Positions 21,439-29,739 of a DNA stretch of 64,000 nucleotides are shown in pieces; position 1 is the first letter of the stretch, and every line of letters begins with the position of its first letter. The notes beneath the pieces were generated by a model. That model ran no database searches and had not been told where the DNA came from. It saw only the letters and a list, made by a program, of their open reading frames with translations. Source of the stretch: Symbiodinium sp. CCMP2592 (taxonomy: Eukaryota; Sar; Dinophyceae; Suessiales; Symbiodiniaceae); the NCBI GenBank assembly GCA_905221615.1, contig CAJNDT010000496.1:1-64000 (forward strand), read 5' to 3'. The position numbers and the translations under genes were made by a program.

Positions 21439-21828
21439 TTACAGCGGACAATAAAAGCCACTTTGAGCTTCTGTTGTCTTCTTGATGTTCAAAGCGTCCA
21501 TCTGGACGACGAGGTCAAGCCAATGGGGTACCGGAGCCAACCACATTGACCACATTGTATCAAGCTGGTCATTCACATGATCGACATGGCAATCCCATTT
21601 GATGCCTTCTGAGGAGGACGAACACGTGTCTTTTTTGGTATCTTCGCAACCGAATGGAAGTACCGTGCCCTTGACACACTTCCTGCTGTCGCTGATTTCG
21701 CATTTCCCAGGGCTCCAGTCACAATGCTGCCATGTGTCCTCGTATTTGCGGCAGATGTTCGGGCATGCAAACTGGCATTTCTGCCCCGGGACGCTCAGGC
21801 AGCACGTCGACTTGCCGCAGCCTCTCTT
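21439..21828 (-). CDS. Delta-endotoxin-like gene, terminal Cys-rich exon
   Basis: 129 codons plus TAA, opening after TTATAG in phase 0. It has a dense Cys pattern in its first 65 residues (CGKSTCC, KCQFACPNIC, HCDW, KCEI, RKCVKG, FGCED, DTCSSS, WDCH), then a helical tail (LDLVVQMDALNIKKTTEAQ). This resembles an extracellular disulphide module. It belongs with the Cys-rich exon at 23458-23628 by style and direction. Confidence 0.55.
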   Translation of the reverse strand, partial: KRGCGKSTCCLSVPGQKCQFACPNICRKYEDTWQHCDWSPGKCEISDSRKCVKGTVLPFGCEDTKKDTCSSSSEGIKWDCHVDHVNDQLDTMWSMWLAPVPHWLDLVVQMDALNIKKTTEAQSGFYCPL

Positions 21829-21931
21829 CTATAAGAACCAGGCCCAGCAAAGCTCAAACTTTTTACAACTTTTTACCATAGAATCGAATATAAAAGCCAA
21901 AAAATGTAAAGTTCTCCCATTGGCTATCTTC

Positions 21932-22066
21932 TAAGCAGCTGTTGTCCACTTCGAAAGCCTTCAAGCGCTCCTCACGCGCCTCAAGGGTCCTCTTCACCAC
22001 GAGGCGCGCATAGCAAAGAAGGATCTCCTGCGTCGTGACGCGAAAGCCTTCCTCAGGTCGCAAATC
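21932..22066 (-). CDS. Delta-endotoxin-like gene, helical exon
   Basis: Reads LRPEEGFRVTTQEILLCYAR then LVVKRTLEAREERLKAFEVD, a single long amphipathic helix. It would be helix 6/7 of the putative toxin-like helical bundle. Splice edges are uncertain. A B-family palindrome occupies the adjoining intron. Confidence 0.45.
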
Positions 22067-22068
22067 GC

Positions 22069-22268
22069 ATATGGGCACTTGTCACAAATATGGTTCCTTT
22101 TTGGGTACCCTACATATTAGGTGCCTTATTATATTAGGGGCCCGAAACACAAAGGCAGTGTATGGGTGGTTGTCAAAGTGGGGATCCCTGTTTGGGTCCT
22201 TATTTTTAATGCGGCACCTAGTATTTAGGGTACCCATAAAGGGGCCATAATTTTGACAATCACCCATA
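22069..22268. repeat. Family B palindromes, full copy plus a half copy
   Basis: The full copy at about 22160-22266 has ends GGGTGGTTGTCAAA and TTTTGACAATCACCC, with TTTAGGGTACCC inside. A second, left-hand half (22069-22140) repeats ATGGTTCCTTTTTGGGTACCC...TAGGTGCC. Intronic to the toxin-like gene. Confidence 0.6.
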
Positions 22269-22356
22269 TAGTTAGGGTTACAAAGTTCAGACTCCAGATC
22301 ACAGCCATTTAGTTTTGAAGCGAGCCTTAGACTCTTGTAGCAACCCTTCTAGAAGC

Positions 22357-22475
22357 CTTTAAAGGCTCCCTTAATGCCAATTGCAAAGGCACAGTCTGGT
22401 GTTGCTCGTCAGCCAACAACGTGGTCATCACGTTCACGTGCAAGGCTGAAAACTGCGACATGTAGAGTCCGGCAA
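22357..22475 (-). CDS. Delta-endotoxin-like gene, membrane-helix exon
   Basis: Encodes IAGLYMSQFSALHVNVMTTL followed by LADEQHQ. The Q-x-x-x-L-H-x-x-x-x-x-x-L-L-A-D pattern is what the hydrophobic central helix of the delta-endotoxin N-terminal (pore-forming) domain looks like. Assignment is by eye and needs a profile search. Confidence 0.4.
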
Positions 22476-22592
22476 TACTCCCCTTCCCAGGGGCTGAGCA
22501 CCCGAGCCCTAAACGCACAACTCCATTTCTTGGGTATTGTGGGATTCTCATAAGCTCCGAAAGGTTCAAGTTTGCCTAATCAGCCCCTATGC

Positions 22593-23353
22593 CTTGTTGA
22601 AAGGCATCATGAAGGCCGGCGCAGCTTGGATAAGCCCTTGATGAAGACTGTCCAAGTCCTGATACATCTTCTTGCTGACCTTTTCGGGGACATACTTCTG
22701 GCTACCCGTGTTCTCCTTCACTGTGGTCTCGATGTACCAGAGGCGGTTCTGCCAACCCCTCAGATGAGCATCCCAAAGCTTTGCTGTGAAGTCATCAAAC
22801 TTCGCATCCACAAACTCTTCGACCAGCGGAAAGATTTGCTGCCAAACGCACTTCCCCCAATCCTCACCTTCTATGCCGTCACAAGGGCTCTTTGGGTCAC
22901 TCCCGAACTTCGGGAAGAAGGCGCTAATACCGGCACTGAGAAACGCAAAGGCAATGGTGCCCTTCAAGAGGATGTCTTTGGAGGCTTCAAGACCTCTTTC
23001 AAGGTATCCACTCCGGATTTCGCCAACCAGCCTGGCACTGCGAATGCTTGTTGCACCAGCCATGGCTTCGATTTCAGCCACTCTCTCACGTCAGGGACGC
23101 ACTCATCGATTCCTGTTGGGCAGCTTCTCCTGAGTGGTTTCACTTCGTCCTGATCTTCTGAATCTGGGACCCCCAAAGCTTGGGCAAGCTCTCTCATCTC
23201 TGGCGACAATCTCGCAGGCTCTCCATTGCACAGGCGCCGCAGTTGGCCTTGGATGTCTTGAAGCGTCGCATTGCGGGACTTCCACTCTGCCATGGCTTCC
23301 GATAGTTCGCAGGCTGCTGCTCTCGCCTTGCATTCACCGAGATCGGGCGTTTC
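22593..23353 (-). pseudogene. Delta-endotoxin N-terminal-domain-like exon, frameshifted
   Basis: Begins in phase 0 after the family H intron (ETPDLGECKARAAACEL) and runs through SPEMRELAQALGVPDSE and VREWLKSKPWLVQQAFA. It changes frame by 1 nt near 22985-23010. The second frame carries a hydrophobic helix (GTIAFAFLSAGISAFFP), then WGKCVWQQIFPLVEEFVDAK and AKLWDAHLRGWQNRLWYIE, the helical-bundle pattern of the delta-endotoxin N-terminal domain. It ends near AAPAFMMPFNK at a GC donor. The frameshift could be a real lesion or a sequence error. No restored protein is given. Bacterial members form pores in gut epithelium. The role of eukaryotic relatives is unknown. Confidence 0.5.
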
Positions 23354-23457
23354 CTTAGTTGCTGAGTTCATAAGCCAACAGTGTACACTTTCAGTTGTAT
23401 AGTGGGTCATATTATCCCTAAAAAGTGTAAGGTGTACCCACTCAGCTACTGAGTTTC
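23354..23457 (-). mobile_element. Family H element acting as a GA-AG intron (introner-like)
   Basis: 104 nt bounded by the 8-nt direct repeat GTTTCCTT (23349-23356 and 23453-23460). On the minus strand both junctions read AAG|GAAAC. Excision joins NCK to ETPDLGEC in phase 0. Just inside are inverted ends CTCAGTAGCTGAGT and ACTCAGCAACTAAG, and the middle is a palindrome with TGTACACTTT / AAAGTGTA. This is the structure expected of a transposon that makes its own splice sites from its target-site duplication. Confidence 0.7.
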
Positions 23458-23628
23458 CTTGCAATTCACTCTGCAACGCTCTGCACAAGTCTTGCGGCAG
23501 GACTTTCCGTTCACTGGACAAAGTCATTTTGCACACCACCAGTCATCGTCAATGCAAGGTTGGCATTCTTCAGCGCAGGTCTTCACACATGCCTGCGCAA
23601 TCGCCAGCTCAAGGCATGGATGAGCCGA
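23458..23628 (-). CDS. Delta-endotoxin-like gene, Cys-rich exon with in-frame TGA
   Basis: 57 codons after GTACAG, phase 0 to the H element. Cys spacing is regular: HPCLEL, ACVKTCAEECQPC, WWCAK, then TGA at 23524-23526, then LCPVNGKSCRKTCAERCRVNC. Both sides of the stop are clearly the same Cys-rich module. The TGA is therefore a nonsense change from Cys/Trp/Arg, a selenocysteine codon, or an error. Confidence 0.5.
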
Positions 23629-23713
23629 CTGTACTCAAACTAGAACGGCCGCAGCTAGAACCATGAACCAACAAAAACAGAGATGGTCAACAAGGAAATG
23701 ATCCCCGTTCACG

Positions 23714-23917
23714 CTAATAGCCCCTCGGCATTTCAGAACCTGGCGAGGTGCTTGTGCCCTCCACCAACACTGCGGAGCAGAACCAACCCTCGTCCTTGCA
23801 ATGATCATCGTCTGCGCCATTGGCATCGGCACGCAGCTGCAACATCGCGTCTCCATCACACTCCTCGCCACGCAACGATGGCAGCAAAAGCCAGACCCAA
23901 ACCCACAGCAGCATCAT
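23714..23917 (-). CDS. Delta-endotoxin-like gene, first exon with signal peptide
   Basis: Starts MMLLWVWVWLLLPSLRGEE, a textbook secretory signal (hydrophobic core, then charged/Cys region CDGDAMLQL and DDDHCKDEGWFC). Secretion fits the Cys-rich exons downstream. The donor is not fixed: AAG|GACGAGG or GCA|GTGTTGG would both be phase 0. Confidence 0.5.
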   Translation of the reverse strand: MMLLWVWVWLLLPSLRGEECDGDAMLQLRADANGADDDHCKDEGWFCSAVLVEGTSTSPGSEMPRGY

Positions 23918-24066
23918 CTACACACTCAGTGGATGCCAGACTTTGAGCCAAACGCCTTGCCAGGCCTACTCTGCTTCTGTACGGCCTTACATGACTTTTT
24001 ACAGCGCTGAGGAGACAATGCTGGCCTGCAAAGAGCTCTCCCCCGCAAGGCACCTCAGCTGCATGT

Positions 24067-24168
24067 GAGGTTAGTTGTCAAAATTATGGCGCCCTTCTGG
24101 GTACCCTAAATAGAAGGTGCCGTATTAAAATAGGGACCCAAAAAGGGACCATAATTTTGACAACCACC
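24067..24168. mobile_element. Family B element, copy 2, with 5-nt target duplication
   Basis: 102 nt between direct repeats CATGT (24062-24066 and 24169-24173). Inverted ends are GTTAGTTGTCAAAATTATGG and CCATAATTTTGACAACCACC, with TACCCTAAAT...GGTGCCGTA inside. Confidence 0.65.
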
Positions 24169-24177
24169 CATGTAATA

Positions 24178-24290
24178 CAGGGGCATTAAGAAATAGAATA
24201 GGGTTTGGGGGTATACCATACTTTGACGAGACTAAGGAACCCCAAAATAGTGTTGCTAACCGTTGACCGGCCCCTATAGTAACCAGGTGG
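24178..24290. repeat. Family D palindromes, copy 1 (copy 2 at about 24560-24680)
   Basis: Ends GGGGCATTAAGAAATAGAAT and CCGGCCCCTATAG with AAGGAACCCC in the middle. Copy 2 is GCCTTAATAATTAGAATAGG ... GGTAATTATTGTAAGGCCC. A CCCTAAA-rich patch (24350-24440) lies between them. Confidence 0.6.
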
Positions 24291-24794
24291 CTGGGCCTCC
24301 TTGTGGTAGAGGGTCCGTACGCTGAACCAACAGGCGCAAAGGGTCGAAACCCAAAACCCTAAACCTTAAACCCTAAACCTTAATCCCTAAATCCTGAGCC
24401 TGAACGTTACCCTAAACCCTGCGCCCTAAACCCCACACCTTAAACCAAAGAAGTGTGGCAGGCTGCGAATTTGCAAACGATGTAACTTGTCTGTCCAGCG
24501 CTGTTGAATAGCCCAGCGTATCTGAAGTATATCCTACCCATAGGCCCCATAGTAGAATCTTATGAGGTAAAACAGGCGCCTTAATAATTAGAATAGGGTT
24601 TTCGGGCCCATTATACTATAATTACAATAAGGAACCCCCCAAAATAGTATTGGTAATTATTGTAAGGCCCTATATTAAATCTAAAGAGGAACTACTATGG
24701 GGTCTCTGGGTAGGCTATAGAGTCTAGAAGTGCCCCAAAGGACCAAGGTATCTAGATTATTCTGAACCGAAGACCCCGAGCCCTCAAAAGTGCG

Positions 24795-24900
24795 GGTGGA
24801 GTCACAGTAAGCTCACAGCTTGCTCCCACTGGCCGGCTTTCTCGCAGGCGCTGATGGCTGTGTTGAAGCTAATGAGATCCTCTTGCAGGCCGACGCCACT
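24795..24900 (-). CDS. PPR-repeat exon
   Basis: Reads EDLISFNTAISACEKAGQWE then QAVSLL, followed by TGA or a donor. A near-consensus dinoflagellate PPR motif. The 3' edge is unclear. Confidence 0.65.
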
Positions 24901-25199
24901 CCTGGGTTCTTGTCAAGGAACTAAATTAAAGTTACCACAATAGGGGTTTACAGTAAACCATTTGGTCTCTTTGGGCTTTTAAGTAACCAGGGAGAAAAAA
25001 GTATGAACTTGCATTTCATCATGGTTCCTTCAAGGAAAAATGTACTAAAGAATGATACTCCAAAGCCCTGTCATTTATGGTAACTTAAGTTGAACCCCTT
25101 AACAAGAACCCAGACTCTCCGTCCTCATCTGGCAGACTTCCGCAGGATCTAACTGGCACAATTCTAGACACTGAGACGAACCCTGAACTCTGGAGACCC

Positions 25200-25360
25200 T
25201 AGAAGGATGACCACAGCCAAACCCTAAACCCTAAATCCTAAACCCTAATTTAAACCCTAAATCCTAAACCCTAAATCCTAAACCATGAATCCTAAACCCT
25301 AAATCCTAAATTTGAATCCTAAACCCTGAACCGTAGGCCCTACACCCTAAATCCTAAAGC
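25200..25360. repeat. Telomere-like CCCTAAA-derived run
   Basis: Degenerate tandem of ACCCTAAATCCTAA units. Intronic to the PPR exons. Similar runs recur at 25870-25970, 26210-26320, 26480-26580 and throughout compartment II in either orientation. Confidence 0.8.
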
Positions 25361-25371
25361 CCCGAAGTCTG

Positions 25372-25452
25372 AAGCCGCTTGATAATGCAGAGCAGGGAGC
25401 ATTTCGTCAAGCAGCACGAGGGCTTTGGACCATTCTGCAGCCTTCATACCGG
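25372..25452 (-). CDS. PPR half-repeat exon
   Basis: Reads MKAAEWSKALVLLDEMLPAL, the second helix of a PPR motif. The first helix would be on another exon. Both flanks are telomere-like repeat. Confidence 0.5.
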
Positions 25453-26416
25453 GTCGGGGATTTCAGTCTTACTACACTTGGTAGGGCTCTAGGGTTCTCA
25501 GTACTAGCTCCCAGACCCAACTCTTCAAACTTGATGTAGGGGTTAAGAGGATTGCTTCACTCATGCACAGACATAACAGCAGAAGTGAGAAACAATACCG
25601 CAAGTGAGTAACAAAGAGCGTACATGACACGGTGATAAGGTAACATGAGCGACAGCCACGCAATGGCACACCAGTAACACAGTGACAGTAACACAGACAC
25701 CGTCAGTCATTGTCATTTTCTCCGGGTCTTGATTTCCGAGTGTTGCCGTCATTGCCTAAGTGTCCAAGTGCCTGCAGAATGTGTACGTTGACCCCAAGTA
25801 CAAACATGGGAACACTTTTGAAGATTCAGTGTATGCTACAGGCACAAGGACCCCTATGGAACCATCCACTTAAATCCCAAACCCTAAACCCTAAACCCTA
25901 AACCCTAAATCCCAAACCCTAAACCCTAAATCCCAAACCCTAAACCTTAAATCCCAAACCCATATCTTAAGCCTTGGGTCAAACAAAGACAGAGCTCTCA
26001 GAACCTTGGAGTTAGCATACCTAGAGGCTCATACCCTACCCCCTTTTCTTAAGATACCTAGCTTTATGGTTAGGATCTGCTATCTTAACAAGTAGGCGCC
26101 CTGAAAGAGGGGTAGGATATCAGCCTCTAGGTAAACCCTCAACCCCTAAACTTCCTGAAGAGCCTTAAGACCTCAACCCTGATACGACGATACCCCAGAC
26201 CCTGAGCGTCTTAACCCTAGAGCCCTAAACCCTGAACCGTAAACCCTAGAACCCTAACACTAAACCCCTGAAAACTCTAAACTCTAAACCCTTCAAAAAC
26301 TCTAAACCCTAAACCCACTGATTCCTCAAGTACCGAACCCTAAGGGTTCAAAGAACCCAATACTTAGGTACTAAGATTTCGGATAGTACTTATGTAGGTT
26401 ACTATTTTGGACTCTT
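25453..26416. other. PPR intron, no gene
   Basis: Contains telomere-like runs and a relic of the A-type palindrome (about 26335-26420: CCGAACCCTAAGGGTTC...GGACTCTTGGGG). No other signal. Confidence 0.5.
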
Positions 26417-26487
26417 GGGGAAAGGCCTGTTCCAAGGCTTTCATGGTGGAGTTGTATGTCACAACGTCCGGCTGCAGTTCCTCCTCT
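26417..26487 (-). CDS. PPR half-repeat exon
   Basis: Reads EEELQPDVVTYNSTMKALEQ, the Q-P-D-V-V-T-Y-N start of a PPR motif. It ends at a donor inside or just after KALEQAF. Confidence 0.6.
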
Positions 26488-26895
26488 GAGGGTTTAGGGT
26501 TTGGGTTCGGCTTTAGGGTTTAAGGGTTTAGGGTTTTAGGGGTTTAGGGTTAGGCTTTAGGGGTTTAGGGCTTAAGGTTTGGACTCCTCTTTACGAAAGG
26601 GTCTAGAGTCTAAAGTGCCTATATGGGGTCACCTTTGTCAAACCACAACAGCAATTCCGACGATAGGAAACCTACCTTAACCCCAAATAACCTACCTTTT
26701 TAAGGACGTATATAAAGAAGTCATATTAGGGAACTCCAAAAAGGTGGGTTCTTCGGGGTCCAGGTACCTTCTACTACCAGTATATAGGTGGCTTAACGGA
26801 GCATACCCGAACCCTGACTTTGCTCTCCCCCCCAAAGACCTACTGTGTAAAGGACATATACAATCCAAGGGTATGCAGGGCTTGAAAGGGCTTGC

Positions 26896-26968
26896 ATGAT
26901 ATCACACGGAATTATAGCTTGCAGCTTGCGGAGGGCGTGGTACCATATCTGCATAACGGGAACTCCAG
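26896..26968 (-). CDS. Possible PPR half-repeat exon
   Basis: Reads VMQIWYHALRKLQAIIPCDI. W-x-x-A-L-x-x-L matches PPR helix B, less strictly than the neighbours. Confidence 0.35.
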
Positions 26969-26989
26969 ATCAACTACAGCAGACATTGC

Positions 26990-27095
26990 ATCCATCCAAG
27001 GGTACCCCTAGGTATATACCCTTAGTATAGCTATTATATACCCATTCTGTAGCCCATTATTGGGTAGGGGTCCCCATTAAGGGTCACTCCATTTC
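26990..27095. repeat. Family I palindrome, copy 1
   Basis: GGTACCCCTAGGTATATACC ... ATTATATACCC ... GGGGTCCCCATTAAGGGTC. Copy 2 lies at 62462-62580. Confidence 0.6.
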
Positions 27096-27286
27096 CTTTT
27101 TGATACAAGGAAGGCAAACGGGGGAGCCCGAGACCTCACGAACTTTAAACACAAAGCACCCTCAAAGCCTACAGTGTCCTTTCATACAGCCCTTGTACAC
27201 CTTTCAATTCTGCCATGGTCTACTCCAAATCCTAGCCAGTTCATAAGGGCCCTCAATTATCGGATGTTAAGCAAGCATTTATACAT

Positions 27287-27389
27287 ATGGGTGGTTGTCA
27301 AAATTATGGTCCCTTGTTGGGTCCCTAGTATAATACGGCACCTAGTATTTAGGGTACCCCCAGAGGGACCCTAATTTTGACAACAACGC
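27287..27389. repeat. Family B element, copy 3
   Basis: Ends GGGTGGTTGTCAAAATTATGG and CCTAATTTTGACAACAACG. The interior GCACCTAGTATTTAGGGTACC matches copy 1. No clear target duplication. Confidence 0.6.
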
Positions 27390-27483
27390 CCTTGTGTCTA
27401 CTATGACCCCTTACAACAACAGTGTACCTCCCCCAACGCTAGTCTCACCAATATGCTCCTCATCTGAAGCCCTCTTACCCGAA

Positions 27484-27631
27484 AACTCCATGTACCCATA
27501 AAGTATCTCAGTATAGACTTAAGCCTTAAAGGGGATAGTGTATCAGTTTATACTTAGGCCTTAAAGGGGTCCCTATAGAGGTACTTTAAGGCCAATGTAT
27601 ATACCATATGGGTACATGGAGCCTTAGGGTT
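27484..27631. repeat. Family A element, copy 2, at a PPR exon donor
   Basis: CTCCATGTACCCATAAAGTA ... TATATACCATATGGGTACAT GGAGCCTTAGGG, with paired CCTTAAAGGGG/CTTTAAGGCC inside. Begins about 20 nt inside the intron after the AAG|GACCC donor at 27651. Confidence 0.65.
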
Positions 27632-27650
27632 AATAGCCCATGCACGGGTC

Positions 27651-27746
27651 CTTGGCCAGCCGCAGGAATGCAAGAGCCTGCTGCCACTCTGCAGAGCGTC
27701 CACAAGCGCAGATTGTGGCATTGTAGCTGATGACATCAAGCGAAAC
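27651..27746 (-). CDS. PPR-repeat exon with GA donor
   Basis: 32 codons, AAAAG|GTTTCG to GCCAAG|GACCC, phase 0 at both ends. Reads VSLDVISYNATICACGRSAE then WQQALAFLRLAK, a complete PPR motif occupying one exon. Confidence 0.7.
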
Positions 27747-27864
27747 CTTTTGAGAAGGACTAAAGGTTTTTTTCGGGCATAGGGCTTAGGCTTTTAGGGT
27801 TCAGGGCTTGGGTTTCGGCTTTTGGCTGTATCGCTTGGAGAATTCAGGGTCTAGGGTTTTGGTG

Positions 27865-27996
27865 TCAAGGGGACGAAAGCGGCGATGCACCTCTTCTGCA
27901 GCCACGCTGAACAAGGAGATGGCCTGCTGCCACTCCCGGGCGCCCTCGCAAACGCTGATGGCAGCATTGTAGGAAAAGGTATTGGGCCGGATCGTC
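27865..27996 (-). CDS. PPR-repeat exon
   Basis: Reads RPNTFSYNAAISVCEGAREW then QQAISLFSVAAEEV. It joins the next exon upstream in phase 2 through the repeat-bounded 124-nt intron. The 3' edge is probably GAAGAG|GTGCATC. Confidence 0.7.
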   Translation of the reverse strand, partial: DDPAQYLFLQCCHQRLRGRPGVAAGHLLVQRGCRRGASPLSSP

Positions 27997-28120
27997 CTTT
28001 TAGGATTTACGGTTTAGGGTTTAGGGTAAACCCGACAGCACCCAACAGCTACAGGACAGACAAACCATCAACCTAAACCCGAAGCCCCTAAACCCTAAAG
28101 TAATCTTAGGCCGGATCGTC
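27997..28120 (-). mobile_element. 124-nt introner-like insertion in a PPR exon, 15-nt direct repeats
   Basis: The 15-mer GGCCGGATCGTCCTT occurs at 27985-27999 and 28109-28123. Taking out one copy plus the interior restores a continuous PPR reading (ETR|TIRPNTFSYN), with AAG|GACG at both junctions on the minus strand, so GA-AG. The interior has TTTAGGGTTTAGGG near one end and its inverse CCCTAAACCCTAAAG near the other. The telomere-like words are thus its terminal inverted repeats. Confidence 0.75.
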
Positions 28121-28170
28121 CTTGTCTCTGCTTCCCAGAGCAAGTGACAAGCAAGCCGCCACTCCCTTCG
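28121..28170 (-). CDS. PPR exon, upstream part
   Basis: Reads ACHLLWEAETR, then the junction. L-L-W-E-A is the end of PPR helix B. The 5' edge is not fixed. Confidence 0.5.
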
Positions 28171-28424
28171 TCTTCCTGGGTGCGTCTTTGGTAACTTTGG
28201 GTTTAGGGTTCTTGTTTGGGAACTTACGACGTAGGCTTTATCCGTTTGGGCTTCTTGCTTGGGAGACTTCGTTCAAGTCATCTGTCAAGGGAGAAGTACT
28301 ATCTGCAGTCAATGCCCCGGTATGGGAACTCGAAATCAAGAACACAATGAAACCTGCAAAGACCCAAGAAGAACCGAAACGCATAAAATCCTGAACCCTA
28401 TAAGCCTTAAACCACGGCATCGCC

Positions 28425-28540
28425 CAACAGATCCCAGCTTCTGCAATCGCTGATACGGCGTGTCAACGCCTTTGCGGGCCGATGTGCCACGTCCACATTC
28501 AGAGAGCTCTGCATAGCAACGCCGAAGAAGGGCTTCTAGG
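28425..28540 (-). CDS. Candidate exon upstream of the PPR exons
   Basis: LLRRCYAELSECGRGTSARK then GVDTPYQRLQKLGS on the minus strand, GC-rich between telomere-like introns. Could be the N-terminal region of the PPR protein. Confidence 0.35.
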
Positions 28541-28660
28541 GCTTCAGTTTTGTGGCTATTAGGTGTTTAGGATTTTAGGCTTTGGGCTTGAGGATTTGAT
28601 GGTGCTTAAGGTTATTGGGCTAGGGTCGCATGTCAAAGAGGGTCGCTTGATCCGAGATGG

Positions 28661-28955
28661 CTATTGCCGGGTCTGAACGAACTGTTGTTGCATGGAAGCC
28701 GGTGCCACGATACCTGCCTGAAACAACACTTTCACAAGGCAAGCTGCGGCGCAAGAAATCGTGTGACGGATCATGGGATCGAGAATGTTGATAACAAGCA
28801 CAACAGTCGCGGCAGTCTGCAGCGACGGTGCCATCTGTAAGACCAGGTGTGCTGTATCAGTCGACAGCATCAAACGATCAGTAGTCGTTGTAGGAGGTGG
28901 AGCAGCAGCAGTAGCACTAGGAGGAAACCAGGGCAGAGGAGGTGGAGCAGCAAGC
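28661..28955 (-). CDS. Candidate exon with hydrophobic helices
   Basis: Pro/Ala/Thr-rich lead (PPSATAAAPPPTTTTDRL), then MLSTDTAHLVLQMAPSLQ, TAATVVLVINILDPMIRH and CAAACLVKVLFQAGIVAPA, ending at a stop. Two or three hydrophobic helices. No family recognised. Confidence 0.35.
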
Positions 28956-28959
28956 TATC

Positions 28960-29640
28960 ACAGACATCGTGATGACTACAAACATTCTGAAAGACGGGAG
29001 GTATTCGACTAGCAATAGTGGTGCAAGCAGAACCTATCGTCAGCGCATGTCAGTGCGTATCTCTATAAACGGTAGCAGCGAGTCGTCATACCCGCATCAG
29101 GCTTCACATGCTGGCAACGGATTATCTAATAGTTGCGGCAGGCACCGCAGAAACGAAACAACAACTGCAAATTCCGTCAACCAGCAGCTCTCCGCAAAAC
29201 CCGTACAACATTCTCTGGCCGATTTTTCTAAATAGGGCTCTGGCCGCTTTATGCCATATTCTATTGACGAACCCCGATAGAAGTAACGGTAGCAGTAACT
29301 AACTATTCATGTTGAAACCCTCACAAACCTGTCTTCAAAAACATGCTAACAGGGAGAACCCACAACCCTGAACCCCATACCCAAATCTCAGGGGTTTTAG
29401 CCCCAATCCTCAAACCCTAAACCGAAGGGTCTAAAAGCCTTACACCCTAAACCCCGTACCCTGAGTTTCAGGGCATTAAACCCCTAAATAAACCCTCAAA
29501 TCTCTAAATCCCAAGTCCCTTAACCCTAAAAGTAAATTTCAATGGTGTAATGAAATTCAGGTTTCCTTCCTTAGTAGGGTTTCTTTATGCAGTTCCTTCC
29601 TGAAACCATTGAACCTACAACCCTAAACCCCTAAGGTTTA
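28960..29640. other. No supported gene; telomere-like runs
   Basis: 29040-29300 has open frames on both strands with no decisive signal. 29370-29540 is degenerate CCCTAAA. Confidence 0.4.
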
Positions 29641-29735
29641 TTGGGCCACAGGTAGTACGTGGAGAGCCAGGCTTCGAGGTCCCCTGCAGCTGCCGAACGG
29701 TTTGCTGCAGAACTCTCATCTCCTTCACAGGTTGA
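29640..29735 (-). CDS. Candidate small exon
   Basis: Reads TCEGDESSAANRSAAAGDLE then AWLSTYYLWP. Isolated between telomere-like runs. Confidence 0.3.
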
Positions 29736-29739
29736 GGGG

